NCBI GenBank assembly: GCA_963556195.1
Contig: OY744519.1
Coordinates: forward strand, 106,799,000 to 106,862,999
DNA length: 64,000 nucleotides
Direction: 5' to 3'
DNA from: Sepiola atlantica
Lineage: Eukaryota; Mollusca; Cephalopoda; Sepiida; Sepiolidae
Below, piece by piece: positions 1 to 10,039 of this stretch (its first letter is position 1; every line of letters starts with the position of its first letter). A program made the position numbers and the translations under genes. The notes below the pieces were generated by a model. That model had not been told where the DNA came from, did not search any database, and was given only the letters and a program-made list of their open reading frames with translations.

Positions 1-832
1 AAATGGATAACCGCTCACATACAAAAGCAAGTCAAGTCAAAATATACATTATAAACATATATGAAAATGTAGGACTGTTGTATATAGGTTCAAATACCTG
101 ATAAGAGGAAGTTTTTCAAGGGGTATACTAAGTGGAATTGGCCATATATAAAAAGAGAGCAATCTAAAGAGATAACACCTGAGTCCCGTGACCTCATCGA
201 CAAATTTAGATGATATTTTAAGTTAGCTGCCGTTTGGAAACGCCCAGTAAAACGATTTTAAAGTTATAGCAATTTAAATTCCTCTTTTTGATTCGACGAC
301 ATAATAAAGAATGGATGAAACGAACAATATGTTCGTGTCATTGAATCGCAATTAACAAAGACTGGACGTGTTTCGGACAGCCAAAAAGATGTCTTCATTT
401 TTCCATAGTCACAAAACAGCCACTCATCATCAGCGTCAAACAGATGCTATACAACAAGAAGGGAGAAGGAAGGATAGGGCATAACACTAAGTGGCATTAG
501 AAGACAGTATACAAAAATAGAGGAGTAAGGATAAATATGGAAAAATAGTAAGTGGGGGAACCGACCATTAACCACGTATTTCATGGCTAATACCTAAGCA
601 CCTAAAACGGTGCACATTTTCTCCCACTACCCCTTCCCATTTCGGTAAAAGTTCAGAATAGGTAACAGTCGAGAATTTGTAAACGACAACAAATAATTTA
701 TACCAATCACAGTAGAGTGGAATTATTTATCGACTCATAATACTTTAGAAACTGTCTGTAAGATTTTTTAGCGCAGATTTTGATTTCATTAAGGCAATTT
801 ATCGACACACAAAAAAAGCTGTTGACATTTTC
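1..832. other. Unassigned sequence left of the LTR element
   Basis: No gene is recognised. A short reading frame near 45-105 and the AT-rich composition suggest an old element relic. Around 319-335 is a palindrome centred on ATA (ACGAACA/TGTTCGT) that follows GAAAC, and 366-445 reads on the minus strand like a decayed copy of the SINE/hammerhead motif described at 13.3 kb. Neither is strong enough for its own call. Confidence 0.3.
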
Positions 833-837
833 GAGGT

Positions 838-1157
838 TGTTGTATATTTGAATGACAAACGTACGACTTACCTCGTGTGGGGATCCGGGCACAAAGAGGG
901 AAAAGAAAGAGAGGGAGCAATGCATTTTATGGGAAGGAAGTACTTCCGGTGAAAACGGAAGTACTTCCGTCAGAAACGGGAGTGCTTTCGGGGGAGACGG
1001 ATGGTGGGAAGGAATCTGCACGATAAGAGCAGTCGAGGTTTGGGAAGTCGGCAGTGTGCCAGAGCAACAGGTTGTCCAAAGTGATAGAAGGAAGCAGAGA
1101 GGAGTTTATTTTTATTTTTATTTCGGGTTGCTACCTACTGCCCGAAACTTAACAACA
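838..1157 (+). repeat. 5' LTR
   Basis: It starts TGTTGTATATTTG and ends CTTAACAACA, matching 4720-5039 over its whole length with about five substitutions. It holds two exact GGAAGTACTTCC palindromes (936-947 and 957-968) and a degenerate third at 978-989, spaced 21 bp, which look like enhancer repeats. Confidence 0.95.
936..989 (+). promoter_or_regulatory. Tandem ETS-like palindromes in the LTR U3
   Basis: Three units at 21-bp spacing carry GGAAGTACTTCC or a variant. ACTTCCGGT at 942-950 is the reverse complement of the consensus ETS site ACCGGAAGT. The right LTR keeps the same arrangement with different point changes. A role as enhancer is an inference from motif and position only. Confidence 0.5.
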
Positions 1158-1204
1158 AGCTATATCCCCGGCTTTTCTTTCTTTTCCTCCTTCAGCACGG
1201 AAAA

Positions 1205-1876
1205 ATGACAGACGCGGGTGTAACCACGATGGTGAAGTCATTCGACGGAAGTACCGACGTCTGTCAGTGGATAAGGAAGGTTGAGCTGGTGAAAACCGTT
1301 ACGGACCTAGCATCTTTCTTGCCGTTATTTTTGGAAGGAGACGCCCTTGCCCTATATCTTGAGCTTAGCGAAGACGAACAACAGAATGTGGAAATTATAA
1401 AAATCCGTTTGAAAAGAGCGTTCGCAGAAATCCCATGTGAAGCGACAGAGATGCTGAAGAATCTACGGTGGGCAGGTGGGTCCGTCGATGTTTACGCCAA
1501 TAAGGTGAAGCGATTGGCCGGACTGGCAGGATATGTGGGGCGAGGGTTTGAGACAACAGTCAAGCTATTCTTCACCACTGGATTCCCAAAAGATGTGGCA
1601 AAGGAATTGCAACAGGTGCCCGGATTTGATAATGCCGATGTCCACGCATTAATCCCCAGGGCAAAGGTGCTGACGTGCAGGCGATCCCCGCGGGTGAAGG
1701 ACGAATCAGCAGTTGCACAGAGCGGTGCACGAGGCCGAGTGAAGGTGGCAATCAAATGTTTTGAATGTGGTGGGCCGCACCTCCGGAAAGACTGTCAGAA
1801 GTATATGACGCGGATCCTATGTTACCGGTGCCAGCAGAGTGGCCACCTAGCCAAGGACTGTCCGGGAAACGCTTAA
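1205..1876 (+). CDS. gag: Gag-like protein with two zinc knuckles
   Basis: A 223-residue open frame begins at the first ATG after the 5' LTR. The N-terminal ~170 residues are capsid-like in size and charge, without a motif I can name. Near the C-terminus are two nucleic-acid-binding zinc knuckles: CFECGGPHLRKDC, which has CX2CX3HX4C spacing (one residue short of canonical), and CYRCQQSGHLAKDC, a canonical CX2CX4HX4C. These bind the element's RNA during particle assembly. The frame ends at TAA 1874-1876, ten bases after the start of a GGGAAAC slippery heptamer that would move ribosomes into the protease frame. This is the only element ORF that appears undamaged. Confidence 0.85.
   Translation: MTDAGVTTMVKSFDGSTDVCQWIRKVELVKTVTDLASFLPLFLEGDALALYLELSEDEQQNVEIIKIRLKRAFAEIPCEATEMLKNLRWAGGSVDVYANKVKRLAGLAGYVGRGFETTVKLFFTTGFPKDVAKELQQVPGFDNADVHALIPRAKVLTCRRSPRVKDESAVAQSGARGRVKVAIKCFECGGPHLRKDCQKYMTRILCYRCQQSGHLAKDCPGNA
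1864..1870 (+). promoter_or_regulatory. Candidate -1 ribosomal frameshift heptamer GGGAAAC
   Basis: In the gag frame it reads G-GGA-AAC, matching the X-XXY-YYZ rule; G-GGA-AAC is a known retroviral gag-pro slip site. A -1 slip enters the protease frame, which is open from 1765 and carries the DTG motif. The gag stop lies just downstream. A 6-bp stem (1890-1895 with 1904-1909) follows after about 19 bases, longer than the usual spacer. Confidence 0.7.
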
Positions 1877-2217
1877 TGGGATATCATTACGCCGGCCGAT
1901 ACCCCGGCGCAAAGACGGCAGGGATAGCCCCACGGATCGTGGTCGCAGTGGAGGGGAGAGAGATCGAGGCACTGGTTGACACTGGCTGCTCAACTACCAT
2001 GGTTCGAAAGGGCCTGGTGAACAGATGGAGTGGGGGTAGCAGCATCAAGGCATTCGACGGCACGGAGGTGAAATGTCGTGGGACCAGCACTGTTCGCATC
2101 GACATAAGAGGACGACGACTGACTATAGAAGTATTGGTAGTCGATCGTCTGGTGCCTGGGGTAGAGGCAATCCTCGGCATGGACGTACTCTGCCGGATAG
2201 GGGGGCGTCACTGTTGA
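1864..2217 (+). pseudogene. pro: Retroviral-type aspartic protease domain
   Basis: The frame one base back from gag encodes ALVDTGCSTTMV, the active-site DTG loop of retropepsins, and about 70 residues later ILGMDVL, the second conserved block (ILGxD). These domains dimerise and cut the Gag-Pol polyprotein. The frame is also open upstream to 1765, overlapping gag, as expected for -1 frameshift expression. It hits TGA at 2215-2217, after a run of G bases at 2199-2205. Downstream residues in the same frame resemble the linker to RT, so one or two small indels around 2200-2235 probably broke a continuous pro-pol frame. Confidence 0.8.
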
Positions 2218-2301
2218 CAGACAAATGGACGCGTTGAGTTCGGTGACGATCACTGTGCGGCGGGTGCGAACCCGGAAGCCTCGCCATGTGATGGAGGTGG
2301 A

Positions 2302-3313
2302 GTGGCTGAGTGCGAGATCAGCGATCAAGACTTCATCGAAACATTTCGCGATGGTAGGTGGACTGCCAGATGGAAGTGGACGACGGGGCCTCCGTGCCTG
2401 CAGAATCGAGTCGGGAGGTATGATACCAAATTAACGGAGTTACAGGAGGCGTCCTTTGAGAACGAAGTGGAGAGGTGGATCAAGGAGGGGATTCTCGTGC
2501 CATTGAAAGAGGAACTTAAAGGAGGTCTGTTACGTCTCATGGCGGTGATCCAGCCGACCAAGGATAAGGTCCGCACCGTGTTGGATTACCGGGAACTGAA
2601 CAAAGATGTGTCTTGCCACACAGGGGGTGACGTCATAGACGTTTGTGCAGAAACCATGCGGAGATGGAGACAGAAGGTCAGGGCGTCCACGATTGTTGAT
2701 CTGAAGTCGGCGTATCTGCAAATCCATGTCGAGCAAGATCTCTGGAAATATCAGCTGGTACAATTCAAGGAGAAGACGTACTGCTTGACGCGTTTGGGTT
2801 TTGGGTTGAATGACTGCAATACTAAAGCGGGTGTTGAAAGAGGAGGAGGACGTAAATGAAGCAACCGACTTCTATGTAGATGACATACTGCTGGATGAGA
2901 CAGTGGTGCCAGCACCAAGAGTAGTGGAACAGCTCAGGAGGTTTGGTCTAACAGCAAAGGCCCCTGAGCTGTTAAATGGCGGTGCGGCTTTGGGACTCCA
3001 CTTAGAGGAAGATGCAATGGGAGAGCTGCGGTTCACGAGAGGGAACGCTATTCCAGAGGTCACGGACAGAATGAGCAGGCGACAATTGTTCTCGGTTTGC
3101 GGGAAGTTGGTGGGCCATTACCCTGTAGCTGGGTGGCTCAGAGCAACCTGCAGTTATGTGAAGAGAAAATCAGGAGGAGTGAAATGGGAGGACAGCGTTG
3201 GCGAAAATGTGGTGACTGTGATGCGAGATGTCCTAAAGGAGGTGGATAAGGAGGACCCAGTGAGAGGAAGGTGGAGAGTCCCTAAGACAGCAAAAAGGGG
3301 TCGTATGGTGTGA
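2302..3313 (+). pseudogene. pol: Reverse transcriptase domain, frameshifted
   Basis: The first part (to about 2808) carries RT motifs in order: a VLDYRELN block, then VDLKSAYLQIHV with the first catalytic aspartate, then LTRLGFGLN. At about 2808-2812 the frame changes by one base and several residues normally found between GLN and the following helix are missing, so a short deletion is likely. The second frame carries FYVDDILLD (2870-2896) with the catalytic aspartate pair, then thumb and connection sequence to 3313. A further frameshift near the A5G4 run at 3291-3300 leads into RNase H. The domain would copy element RNA into DNA, but this copy cannot make it in one piece. Confidence 0.88.
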
Positions 3314-3962
3314 TGCAAGTAGCATTGCCACTGGCGTCGCAGTTGAGATTGGAGGTGAGGTGGTGGAGGACGCGGCCTGGCTTAGGAAAGCAACAGATTT
3401 CTCCCACATAAACGTAGCCGAGTTGGACGCAACTATCAAGGGCATAAACCTGGCATTAAGGTGGGGACTGAAAGAGGTGGAGCTGCGTACAGATTAAGCG
3501 ACCGTACTGAACTGGGTGCAGGCGGCTGTGACAGAACAGCGGAGAGTAAAGACAAAAGGTGCTTCAGAAATGATCATCATGCGTAGAGTCGGGATCCTAC
3601 GAGAGTTAATCGCCGAATTTGGATTGAAAGTCAGTGTTTCGTTCATACCTTCCGCCAAGAATAGGGCAGACAGCCTAACGAGGGTGAGAAGAGGGTGGAT
3701 GGAAGCCTTGGACGAAACGACAGAGAGTGCTGATGAAACATGCTGCATAACCCATGAGGAAGTCAAGGACCAGCACTCTATGCACCACATGGGAGTTGAC
3801 AGGACTTTGCATCTAGCCCGCAAGGTAGATCCCAGTGTTACGAGGAAGGTCGTGCAGAAAGTAGTCCAGCAATGCGTGCGGTGTCAATCGATAGATCCGG
3901 CACCAACGTCACATCATCACGGAGAGCTCCAGGTGGGCGAAAATTGGAAGAGACTCGTTTGA
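3300..3962 (+). pseudogene. pol: RNase H and N-terminal integrase region, interrupted
   Basis: The frame from 3300 encodes VVWCDASS, the first acidic residue of RNase H, then NVAELDATIKG with the catalytic glutamate, then LRTD with the third acid. TAA at 3495-3497 stops it directly after LRTD. The same frame continues with the last RNase H acid (NRADSLTR) and an H2C2 zinc-binding element of integrase (HHMGVDRT followed by CVRCQ), ending at TGA 3960-3962. RNase H removes the RNA template; the H2C2 module supports integrase multimerisation. The stop and the later frame change near 3955 show the copy is defective. Confidence 0.85.
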
Positions 3963-4701
3963 TGTCACCCACTATCGAGGGGCTCAATAACTAACCATGA
4001 TTGACTGCGGACCAAGTAGGTTCGCGATTTGGAGGGAGTTGATGAGAGAGACGGTCAGTGAGGTGGCAAGCACAATGAATACAGTGTTTCTGGAACGTGG
4101 ACCCGTAGACGAAGTCTTGATGGACAATGGGGCGGCTTTCCGATCAGGAACAGTCAGAGAGATGCTGGAGAGATGGAACATCAGACCATACTTCAGAGCC
4201 GCGTATAGGCCGGAAGGAAACGGCATAGTGGAAAGGAACCACAGGACCATCAAAGCGTTGACTGAGAGAGGGGGAACCGCACCAGGAGAGGCCCTGTTCT
4301 GGTACAACATGACTCCCAGATCAGGGCAGGTGAGGGAGATGGTGCCACAACAGATATATCGATATGTCTGGCGGCATCCAAGCGTTCCGCCACCGGAACA
4401 GAGTCGAGCAACCAGGAGCACAGTGCGACTAGAAGATGAAGTGTGGGTAAAGCCGCCTGGTGCGCGATGTACGACACAATGGGCGCGAGGAACAGTTACA
4501 GCCAGGAATTCGGACAGTAATGTGTCTGTCAGTGGCATGCCGAGACACGTTCTGGACCTAAGACCTGTGGAGAGGCATGAGACGGAGTTGCGAGAGAAGC
4601 CAACAGCGACCGATCTGAATGGAGGCGTGCGTGAAGGGTCACCACGGAGATCACAGCGAAGCCGGCGACCTCCAGTGTGGACTTCAGACTATGTAATGTG
4701 A
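3961..4701 (+). pseudogene. pol: Integrase catalytic core and C-terminal domain
   Basis: The frame holds the DDE triad: Asp at 3961-3963 in DVTHYRG, Asp in MDNGAAFRS, and Glu in GNGIVERNHRTIK about 35 residues later. TAA at 3988-3990 separates the first aspartate from the other two. From 3997 a 234-residue frame is open to 4701, covering most of the core, a basic C-terminal domain and a terminal RRSQRSRRPPVW-type tail seen at the ends of gypsy-like Pol proteins. Integrase would join element DNA to the genome, producing the 5-bp duplication seen at the flanks. Confidence 0.87.
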
Positions 4702-4719
4702 TCAGAGATCAGGGGGTGA

Positions 4720-5039
4720 TGTTGTATATTTGAATGACAAACGTACGACTTACCTCGTGTGGGGATCCGGGCACAAAGAGGGAAAAGAAAGAGAGGGAGC
4801 AATGCATTTTATGGGAAGGGAGTACTTCCGGTGAAAACGGAAGTACTTCCGTCAGAAACGGAAGTGCTTTCGGGGGAGACGGATGGTGGGAAGGAGGCTG
4901 CACGATAAGAGCAGTCAAGGTTTGGGAAGTCGGCAGTGTGCCAGAGCAACAGGTTGTCCAAAGTGATAGAAGGAAGCAGAGAGGAGTTTATTTTTATTTT
5001 TATTTCGGGTTGCTACCTACTGCCCGAAACTTAACAACA
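4720..5039 (+). repeat. 3' LTR
   Basis: Same ends and length as the 5' LTR, with about five substitutions clustered at 4820-4915. It is preceded by the purine-rich stretch of the polypurine tract and followed by the GAGGT duplication. Confidence 0.95.
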
Positions 5040-5209
5040 GAGGTGATCGCCTAACATCGATGTACGTCATGCTGAAAAGATAGTAAAATAACTTACTTAT
5101 CCTATCAGTAACCCTAAGTACAAGTAGCAAGCACTCGCCAATCAAAACATCTCGAGAAACCACTTAATCGCTTAAGTTAAGTGATCACCTTGAAAATGTC
5201 GGGCGTCAT

Positions 5210-5274
5210 TATTATTAGTAGTAGTAGTTGTAGTAGTAGTAGCAGTAGTTGTAGCCGTAGTAGTAGTAGTATTT

Positions 5275-5329
<55 letters not shown>

Positions 5330-5335
5330 AAGTAT
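5210..5335. repeat. (AGT)n microsatellite
   Basis: Imperfect at first and then about 20 perfect AGT units near 5275-5325. Open frames across it are only repeat translation. Confidence 0.95.
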
Positions 5336-5365
5336 TAGTTGTATTTCTCATATACGACATAATAA

Positions 5366-5466
5366 CGTTGCCATACCAGTCCTCCGTTAGATCACCGAAG
5401 TTAAGCGAAGTTGAGCCTGGTCAGTACTAAATGGGTGACCATTTAGGAATACTACTGTTCGTAGGA
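5366..5466 (+). pseudogene. 5S rRNA-derived sequence (5S pseudogene or head of a 5S-type SINE)
   Basis: The stretch GATCACCGAAGTTAAGC (5389-5405, with one base changed at its start) and GGGTGACC (5433-5440) match the internal promoter (boxes A and C) of animal 5S rRNA genes, in the right order and spacing. The start (GCCATACC) and end (GGAATACTACTG...GTAGG) also fit. About 14 bases are missing between the start and box A, where helix III lies in a true 5S rRNA, so this is not a functional ribosomal RNA. A non-5S body follows to about 5660, as in SINE3-class elements. Confidence 0.75.
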
Positions 5467-5665
5467 AGGCCTTCTGTTTATTTCGGCATTGTCTCCAGTC
5501 GTCCTGGACTTCTCCTTGCCACTTGACACAAGCAATCACTGTCCAGGAGAGATGAGGATAATTGTGCAACCTTTGCTTCACAAACAACTCACCGCACAGG
5601 CAAACTTACAGAGGGTATTCATTGTCTCTCGAGACTGAACGAAGAGCATAATTATGATATTTATT
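5467..5665 (+). repeat. Probable body of the 5S-derived SINE
   Basis: It is directly joined to the 5S-like head and ends in an AT-rich (TTTA)-type stretch. No protein match is recognised. Assignment as the SINE body rests on continuity with the head and on its length (~200 bp). Confidence 0.4.
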
Positions 5666-6305
5666 TATTTAGTATACATTTTTATTCCTATAAACATTTT
5701 GGCTACACATTTGCAGACATGCTTCAGTTCCATCTGGAATTCAGCTGCCCTTCCACCATCTAAGTTCTTCGCATGATGATAGAGATTAGAATGAAAACAA
5801 ATCAGTAGCATGGTTAGATAACAGGAGTTTAATTTTAAAATGGCAAATATAACTGCTGATTTTAAAAAAATTTTAACGTTGGTATATCTTTGTTATTTAG
5901 ACTACCATTTTATGTTTGAGATCATTTAGATCACTCGAAAGAAGCTAATATTGTTTACTCTCTAATTGCTCTGTGTGGAGGGCGGAAAATGTTAAATGGT
6001 TGAATGTGTGGATATTTAGAAAAGTAAACATGAATTAGGATGGTTCAACCTGACTTCAGAGCACTTAAGGCCGGAGAAAAGGCAAGGGCGTTCAATATGT
6101 TATTTTTTCGCCTTTATCGTATAAAAATATATTTATAGCAAAACAGCTACATAGAAATTATTGCGTTCTGTTTCCAAATACCATGACATCTTAAAAGGAC
6201 TTAGTCTGTATGACGCGCAGAACGTCTTGCGGACTGCAGATTTTCCATTTGTTCGTCGGCGCGTTGTGCTATTTTTTTGACAACCCTATCTTTCCTTTAG
6301 TGGCG
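5666..6305. other. Unassigned AT-rich spacer
   Basis: No gene, RNA or recognisable repeat seen. Confidence 0.5.
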
Positions 6306-6772
6306 GTGCTCTTCTACAAAAGCTCCAAAATACCTCTTCTACAAAAGCTTCAAAAGACCTCTTCTACAAAAGATCCAAAAGACATTTCTATAAAAGATCC
6401 AAAATACTTCTTTAATAAAAGATCCAAAAGACCTTTCTATAAAAGATCCAAAATACCTACTCTATAAAAGATCTAAATGACCTTTCTATAAAAGATCCCA
6501 AATACCTCTTCTACAAAAGATCCAAAAGACCTTTCTATAAAAGATCCAAAAGACCTTTTCTACAAAAGATCCAAAAGACCTTTCTATAAAAGATCAAAAA
6601 TACGTCTTCTACAAAAGATCCAAAAGACCTTTCTATAAAAGATCCAAAATACCTCTTCTATAAAAGATCCAAATGATCTTTCTATAAAAGATCCAAAATG
6701 CCTTTTCTACAAAAGATCTAAAAGACCTTTCTATAAAAGATTCAAAATACTTCTTCTACAAAAGATCTAGTC
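6306..6772. repeat. Minisatellite with ~24/47-bp period
   Basis: About 18-20 tandem half-units share the core ATAAAAGATCCAAA or ACAAAAGATCCAAA. Two half-unit types (CTTCTAC... and CTTTCTAT...) alternate, giving a composite period near 47 bp. The units directly abut with no spacers, so it is not a CRISPR array. Confidence 0.92.
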
Positions 6773-7029
6773 GGTTGCTGGGTTTGCAACATTTCCATTT
6801 AAAATAACATTTTCATCACTAAATACATTGATTGGACGTATCTCATTTTAGATGCGTCCAAGCATCTCTATTAGATGATTTGTCCGTCTGTCGGTCTACC
6901 ACATTTACATTTGAAATAGCATGTTCAACATTCTACCCCGCTTAATTTGAAATAGCATGTTTTCATTAAAGTTAAAAATATAATTTTCATCGCAAAATAA
7001 GCATACTTGTTATTTCCATATGAGATGCA
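6773..7029. other. Unassigned spacer
   Basis: Nothing recognised; AT-rich. Confidence 0.4.
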
Positions 7030-7420
7030 GGAATTGAGCTACAGTGTCTATTTCGTCCTTGTAAGACATTCACAGCAAGAACTCGTCTTCCTACCAGAAG
7101 GGAAAAGTACTTCCCATTCCCCCATTTGTATGCCTAGCGACAGTCGGAATTCCCATTAACAGAGTTTATTTTGAGGAAACTATTATCCGAAGAATACATT
7201 ACCACGAGACTGCTCCCCTACAGATTACAACATGACCGTTTTCAAACCCAATGTAAATAAATATATTCAATAATCCGTTCCTATAAGTAATCAAACTTTC
7301 TTTATTAGATTAAACATTCACACTATTTGTCATCAGTAAACCGACAATTAAGCCATCTCATTAAACTTATCCTCGAGTGGCTATTGGCTTGATAAGTGGC
7401 GAATTATTAGTAAAAAATTC
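7030..7420 (+). mobile_element. 3' end of a non-LTR retrotransposon (family Z)
   Basis: The segment has NTLPRDCSPTDYN followed by VFKPNVNKY in one frame, resembling the C-terminal block of LINE reverse transcriptases (LWNxLP...FKxxLDxY). It then shares a 3' untranslated tail, CTTATCCTCGAGTGGC...TTGATAAGTG, with copies near 38.4, 47.2 and 48.4 kb. The copy is 5'-truncated. The family looks like a CR1/Jockey-group LINE, but the clade is not resolved. Confidence 0.6.
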
Positions 7421-8289
7421 ATGAACACATTTTAAGAAGATGTGTTTTTGTTAACTTTAAATTGCGGTGTTTATTTGAATGTGATCTTTTTAATTTTAAG
7501 TTGAACTTTCGTTTGTTATTTGAAGATAAAATCGCGTAAATGCATCTGATCAACGAACGAGAAGAAACAAAGATGGCCGACAAAAGAATAAATAAAATAA
7601 ATTAAGAGATGTGAAGGTTTGAGAATTTGGGGCGGGAGATGGAAAATGGCGGAAGGAATATCGAAGACAATAGTGGAGGGAAGAAGAGAGTACCAAAATC
7701 GAAGCAAAGAGTCACGAAATACAAAAGAACAAAATTAATAATATTTTAAACATGGCAGAGCGGTTGGAATTCCTCAAGTTTTAGTTTTATTTTTGTCCAA
7801 CTTTACGCCTTCTGTGTTTTTAGAAGGACATTTTTGTTTCGAAATAAAAGAAATCCGGCCCAACAATGATTTCTTTCGATCCTCGGTGAACGCTAATGAA
7901 CCTAACTGCGTGTGTTTAAATAAACCCGAAATAATTGTTTTACGAACAGCGGGTGAAATAGAAAACAAAATGTCCTCTTTTTTTCATGTCACGACGAGCA
8001 TGACAAAATAAAACCATTCCAGGTTTAATATCAAATTTTCCAAAAAGAGATATTGCACCGGGAATATTTTTTGAAAATGTAAAAAGCAAAACTAAATCAA
8101 CAAGTAATGTGTTTCTGATATTTGGGGACATTTATAAAAAAGGAACATATGTTTCGCATGTGATCATTTCCTTTGTTACGAAATAAGAATTTTTGGGAAG
8201 AGCGTTGTATAGATGACGAAATAGCCGAAGTTCTTCCTGCACTTGTCATAATGGGAGACTCTACATATTTGGTTTTAAATAAATTCTCG
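7421..8289. other. Unassigned; short unrecognised frames
   Basis: A 72-codon plus-strand frame at 7793-8011 has balanced amino-acid composition but no recognisable motif, and overlapping minus-strand frames exist. I see no splice or promoter evidence, so no gene is called. Confidence 0.3.
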
Positions 8290-8375
8290 TTATTGAGCAA
8301 TCTATAATGGTTATTTGTTTTACGGCATATCAACCCTTTTCGGGTTATTTAATGCCGAATCAGGTCATTTTGGTA
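8290..8375. repeat. Interspersed hairpin repeat, copy 1
   Basis: The segment can fold as CGGCAT...ATGCCG with an inner TAACC/GGGTT stem. The reverse complement recurs at 37808-37865 with base changes, so it is a dispersed element rather than a chance palindrome. Confidence 0.5.
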
Positions 8376-8640
8376 AAACTGTTTATTCTTCAAGTACTTT
8401 ATGTCTTCAAATATTTATTCATCCTGTTTTGTTTGGTTGTTTCGTAGTGGAAAATTGTTGTTTTTGTTATTGACTTTGCAGAACATGATTGAGTTTTGCA
8501 AAGGGAAAGGAAAAAACAACAACATCAATGTGTGGTGCATTTTTGGGTCAGGAAGCCAGTATCTTAATACAGTCTGATCTGGTAGCACCAGTGAGCAATC
8601 TATTATGTTAAATAAGTCGAGATATACATATATATCTATC

Positions 8641-8693
8641 CACACACACGCACACGCACGCACACACATATACACACACATACACACACACAC

Positions 8694-8723
<30 letters not shown>
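8641..8723. repeat. (AC)n then (TA)n microsatellite
   Basis: Interrupted CA repeats run into perfect TA repeats. Confidence 0.95.
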
Positions 8724-8728
<5 letters not shown>

Positions 8729-8892
8729 TAATATACTATACTGTTAGTTACAAAAATCAAGCGTTACTCTGATGTAATAGTGATAATAGAATTATTATTT
8801 TAAACGTATGTGCATATAGATAAACATTTTTAAGTGTTGATTTTCGGGCTTGATTATAATATTAAAAATTTTAATTCATCATGTCACAAATT

Positions 8893-8996
<104 letters not shown>

Positions 8997-8997
8997 A

Positions 8998-9603
8998 AAA
9001 GAATACTAGTCCCAAGACCAGTAAAATTACTTCTCCAAAGAGAACAGTTTTACAAACTTTTTACTCCTTACTGAGATTAAAACAAACATATAGTGAAACT
9101 AAATATTATGTCTATGACTCTTATTCCAATTTAGATAAAAATCCGTTACATGATTTTGATTCTAAGAAAAGTCTAAAATTAAAGGCTGAAGCTTAAGGTG
9201 TCGTAAGAAGATAGTGAAATCTAAGAAATCTTGCTAAATTGATGCCTCATGATTATGGATAAAATTCAATACAAATCTTTTTTGAATTTTTAAGTGACGA
9301 ATTGTGCCCATATTACGTCTCCAGAAAGCCTATGGAGAGGCTGTAATTTGAGGAGTATTCACTAGTCGATTTCTACTAGCTATTGTTAAAATTTCACAAA
9401 AAGTAAAAGTATCAGAATGTTCACGTCGGCCTTCTCCTCTTTTTTTACCCCCTTTATATAGAACTAAATTAAACTAAATGTAGTCCACATTTTACACCTC
9501 ACGCCAGCAGTTGTGTTCCAAAATTCATAATGATTGGTTTATTTGTCTAAGAGTTAATCTTATGAATACAAGTATATAAACATATACGCATACCTAATTG
9601 TAT
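8998..9603 (+). repeat. Interspersed repeat family B, copy 1
   Basis: One of five copies of a ~600-bp element. Shared landmarks are a GAATACCCGTCC-like start, ACATGATTTTCATTCTAG near 150 bp, and a terminal ATATATAAACATATACACAT. No long frame is conserved, so it is probably non-autonomous. Confidence 0.75.
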
Positions 9604-9607
9604 ATAA

Positions 9608-9949
9608 GATGGAATACCCGTCCAATGATGGGTAAAATTAATTACCCGCACTAAACAGTTTTGCAGCAATGTTATGTCCCCTTACGAATCTTAAAATTAT
9701 ATTGATACTAAACATTATGTCTAAAATCCTTATTCAAATGTTTATTAAAATCCCCTTCATGATTTTTATTCTAGTAAATATATCAAATTTAAGCCTTAAA
9801 ATTAAGGAGTCTAAAACTAAAGGAAACTAAAAGTAGCTCACATCTGGACTATTTACGCCGAGAATATGTTCCAAAATTCATGATGGTCTGTTAATTAGTT
9901 TAGGAGTGAATCATGTACACACAAATATATAAACATATAAACATAACTC

Positions 9950-9952
<3 letters not shown>
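9608..9952 (+). repeat. Interspersed repeat family B, copy 2 (internally deleted)
   Basis: It has the GAATACCCGTCC start with a short hairpin (TACCCGTCC...GATGGGTA) and the same 3' end, but only ~345 bp. It lies head-to-tail behind copy 1 and runs into a TA array. Confidence 0.75.

Positions 9953-10032
<80 letters not shown>
9953..10032. repeat. (TA)n microsatellite
   Basis: About 40 uninterrupted TA units. Confidence 0.97.

Positions 10033-10039
<7 letters not shown>

Larger units (their letters stand above)
833..5044 (+). mobile_element. Full-length LTR retrotransposon with target duplication (gypsy-like or BEL-like)
   Basis: Two 320-bp LTRs (838-1157 and 4720-5039), each running from TGTTG to ACAACA, bound a 3.56-kb internal region. 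The five bases GAGGT occur directly before the left LTR (833-837) and after the right LTR (5040-5044), the target-site duplication left by an integrase. Internal order is gag, protease, RT, RNase H, integrase. A purine tract (about 4706-4718) precedes the right LTR as expected for the polypurine tract; I could not identify a clear primer-binding site. The LTRs differ at about 5 of 320 positions, so insertion is fairly recent, yet pol carries several stops and frameshifts. Domain order and the integrase C-terminus suggest Ty3/gypsy; BEL-Pao is not excluded because the RT motif is YVDD. Confidence 0.93.

Noticed and set aside
319..345. Hammerhead 3' half (GAAAC plus palindrome)
   Set aside because: The base after the palindrome is G, which cannot be a cleavage nucleotide, and no good CUGANGA partner lies upstream.
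5366..5466. Functional 5S rRNA gene
   Set aside because: Helix III sequence is missing and several conserved bases are changed.
6306..6772. CRISPR-like regular repeats
   Set aside because: Units abut without unique spacers and the genome is clearly eukaryotic.
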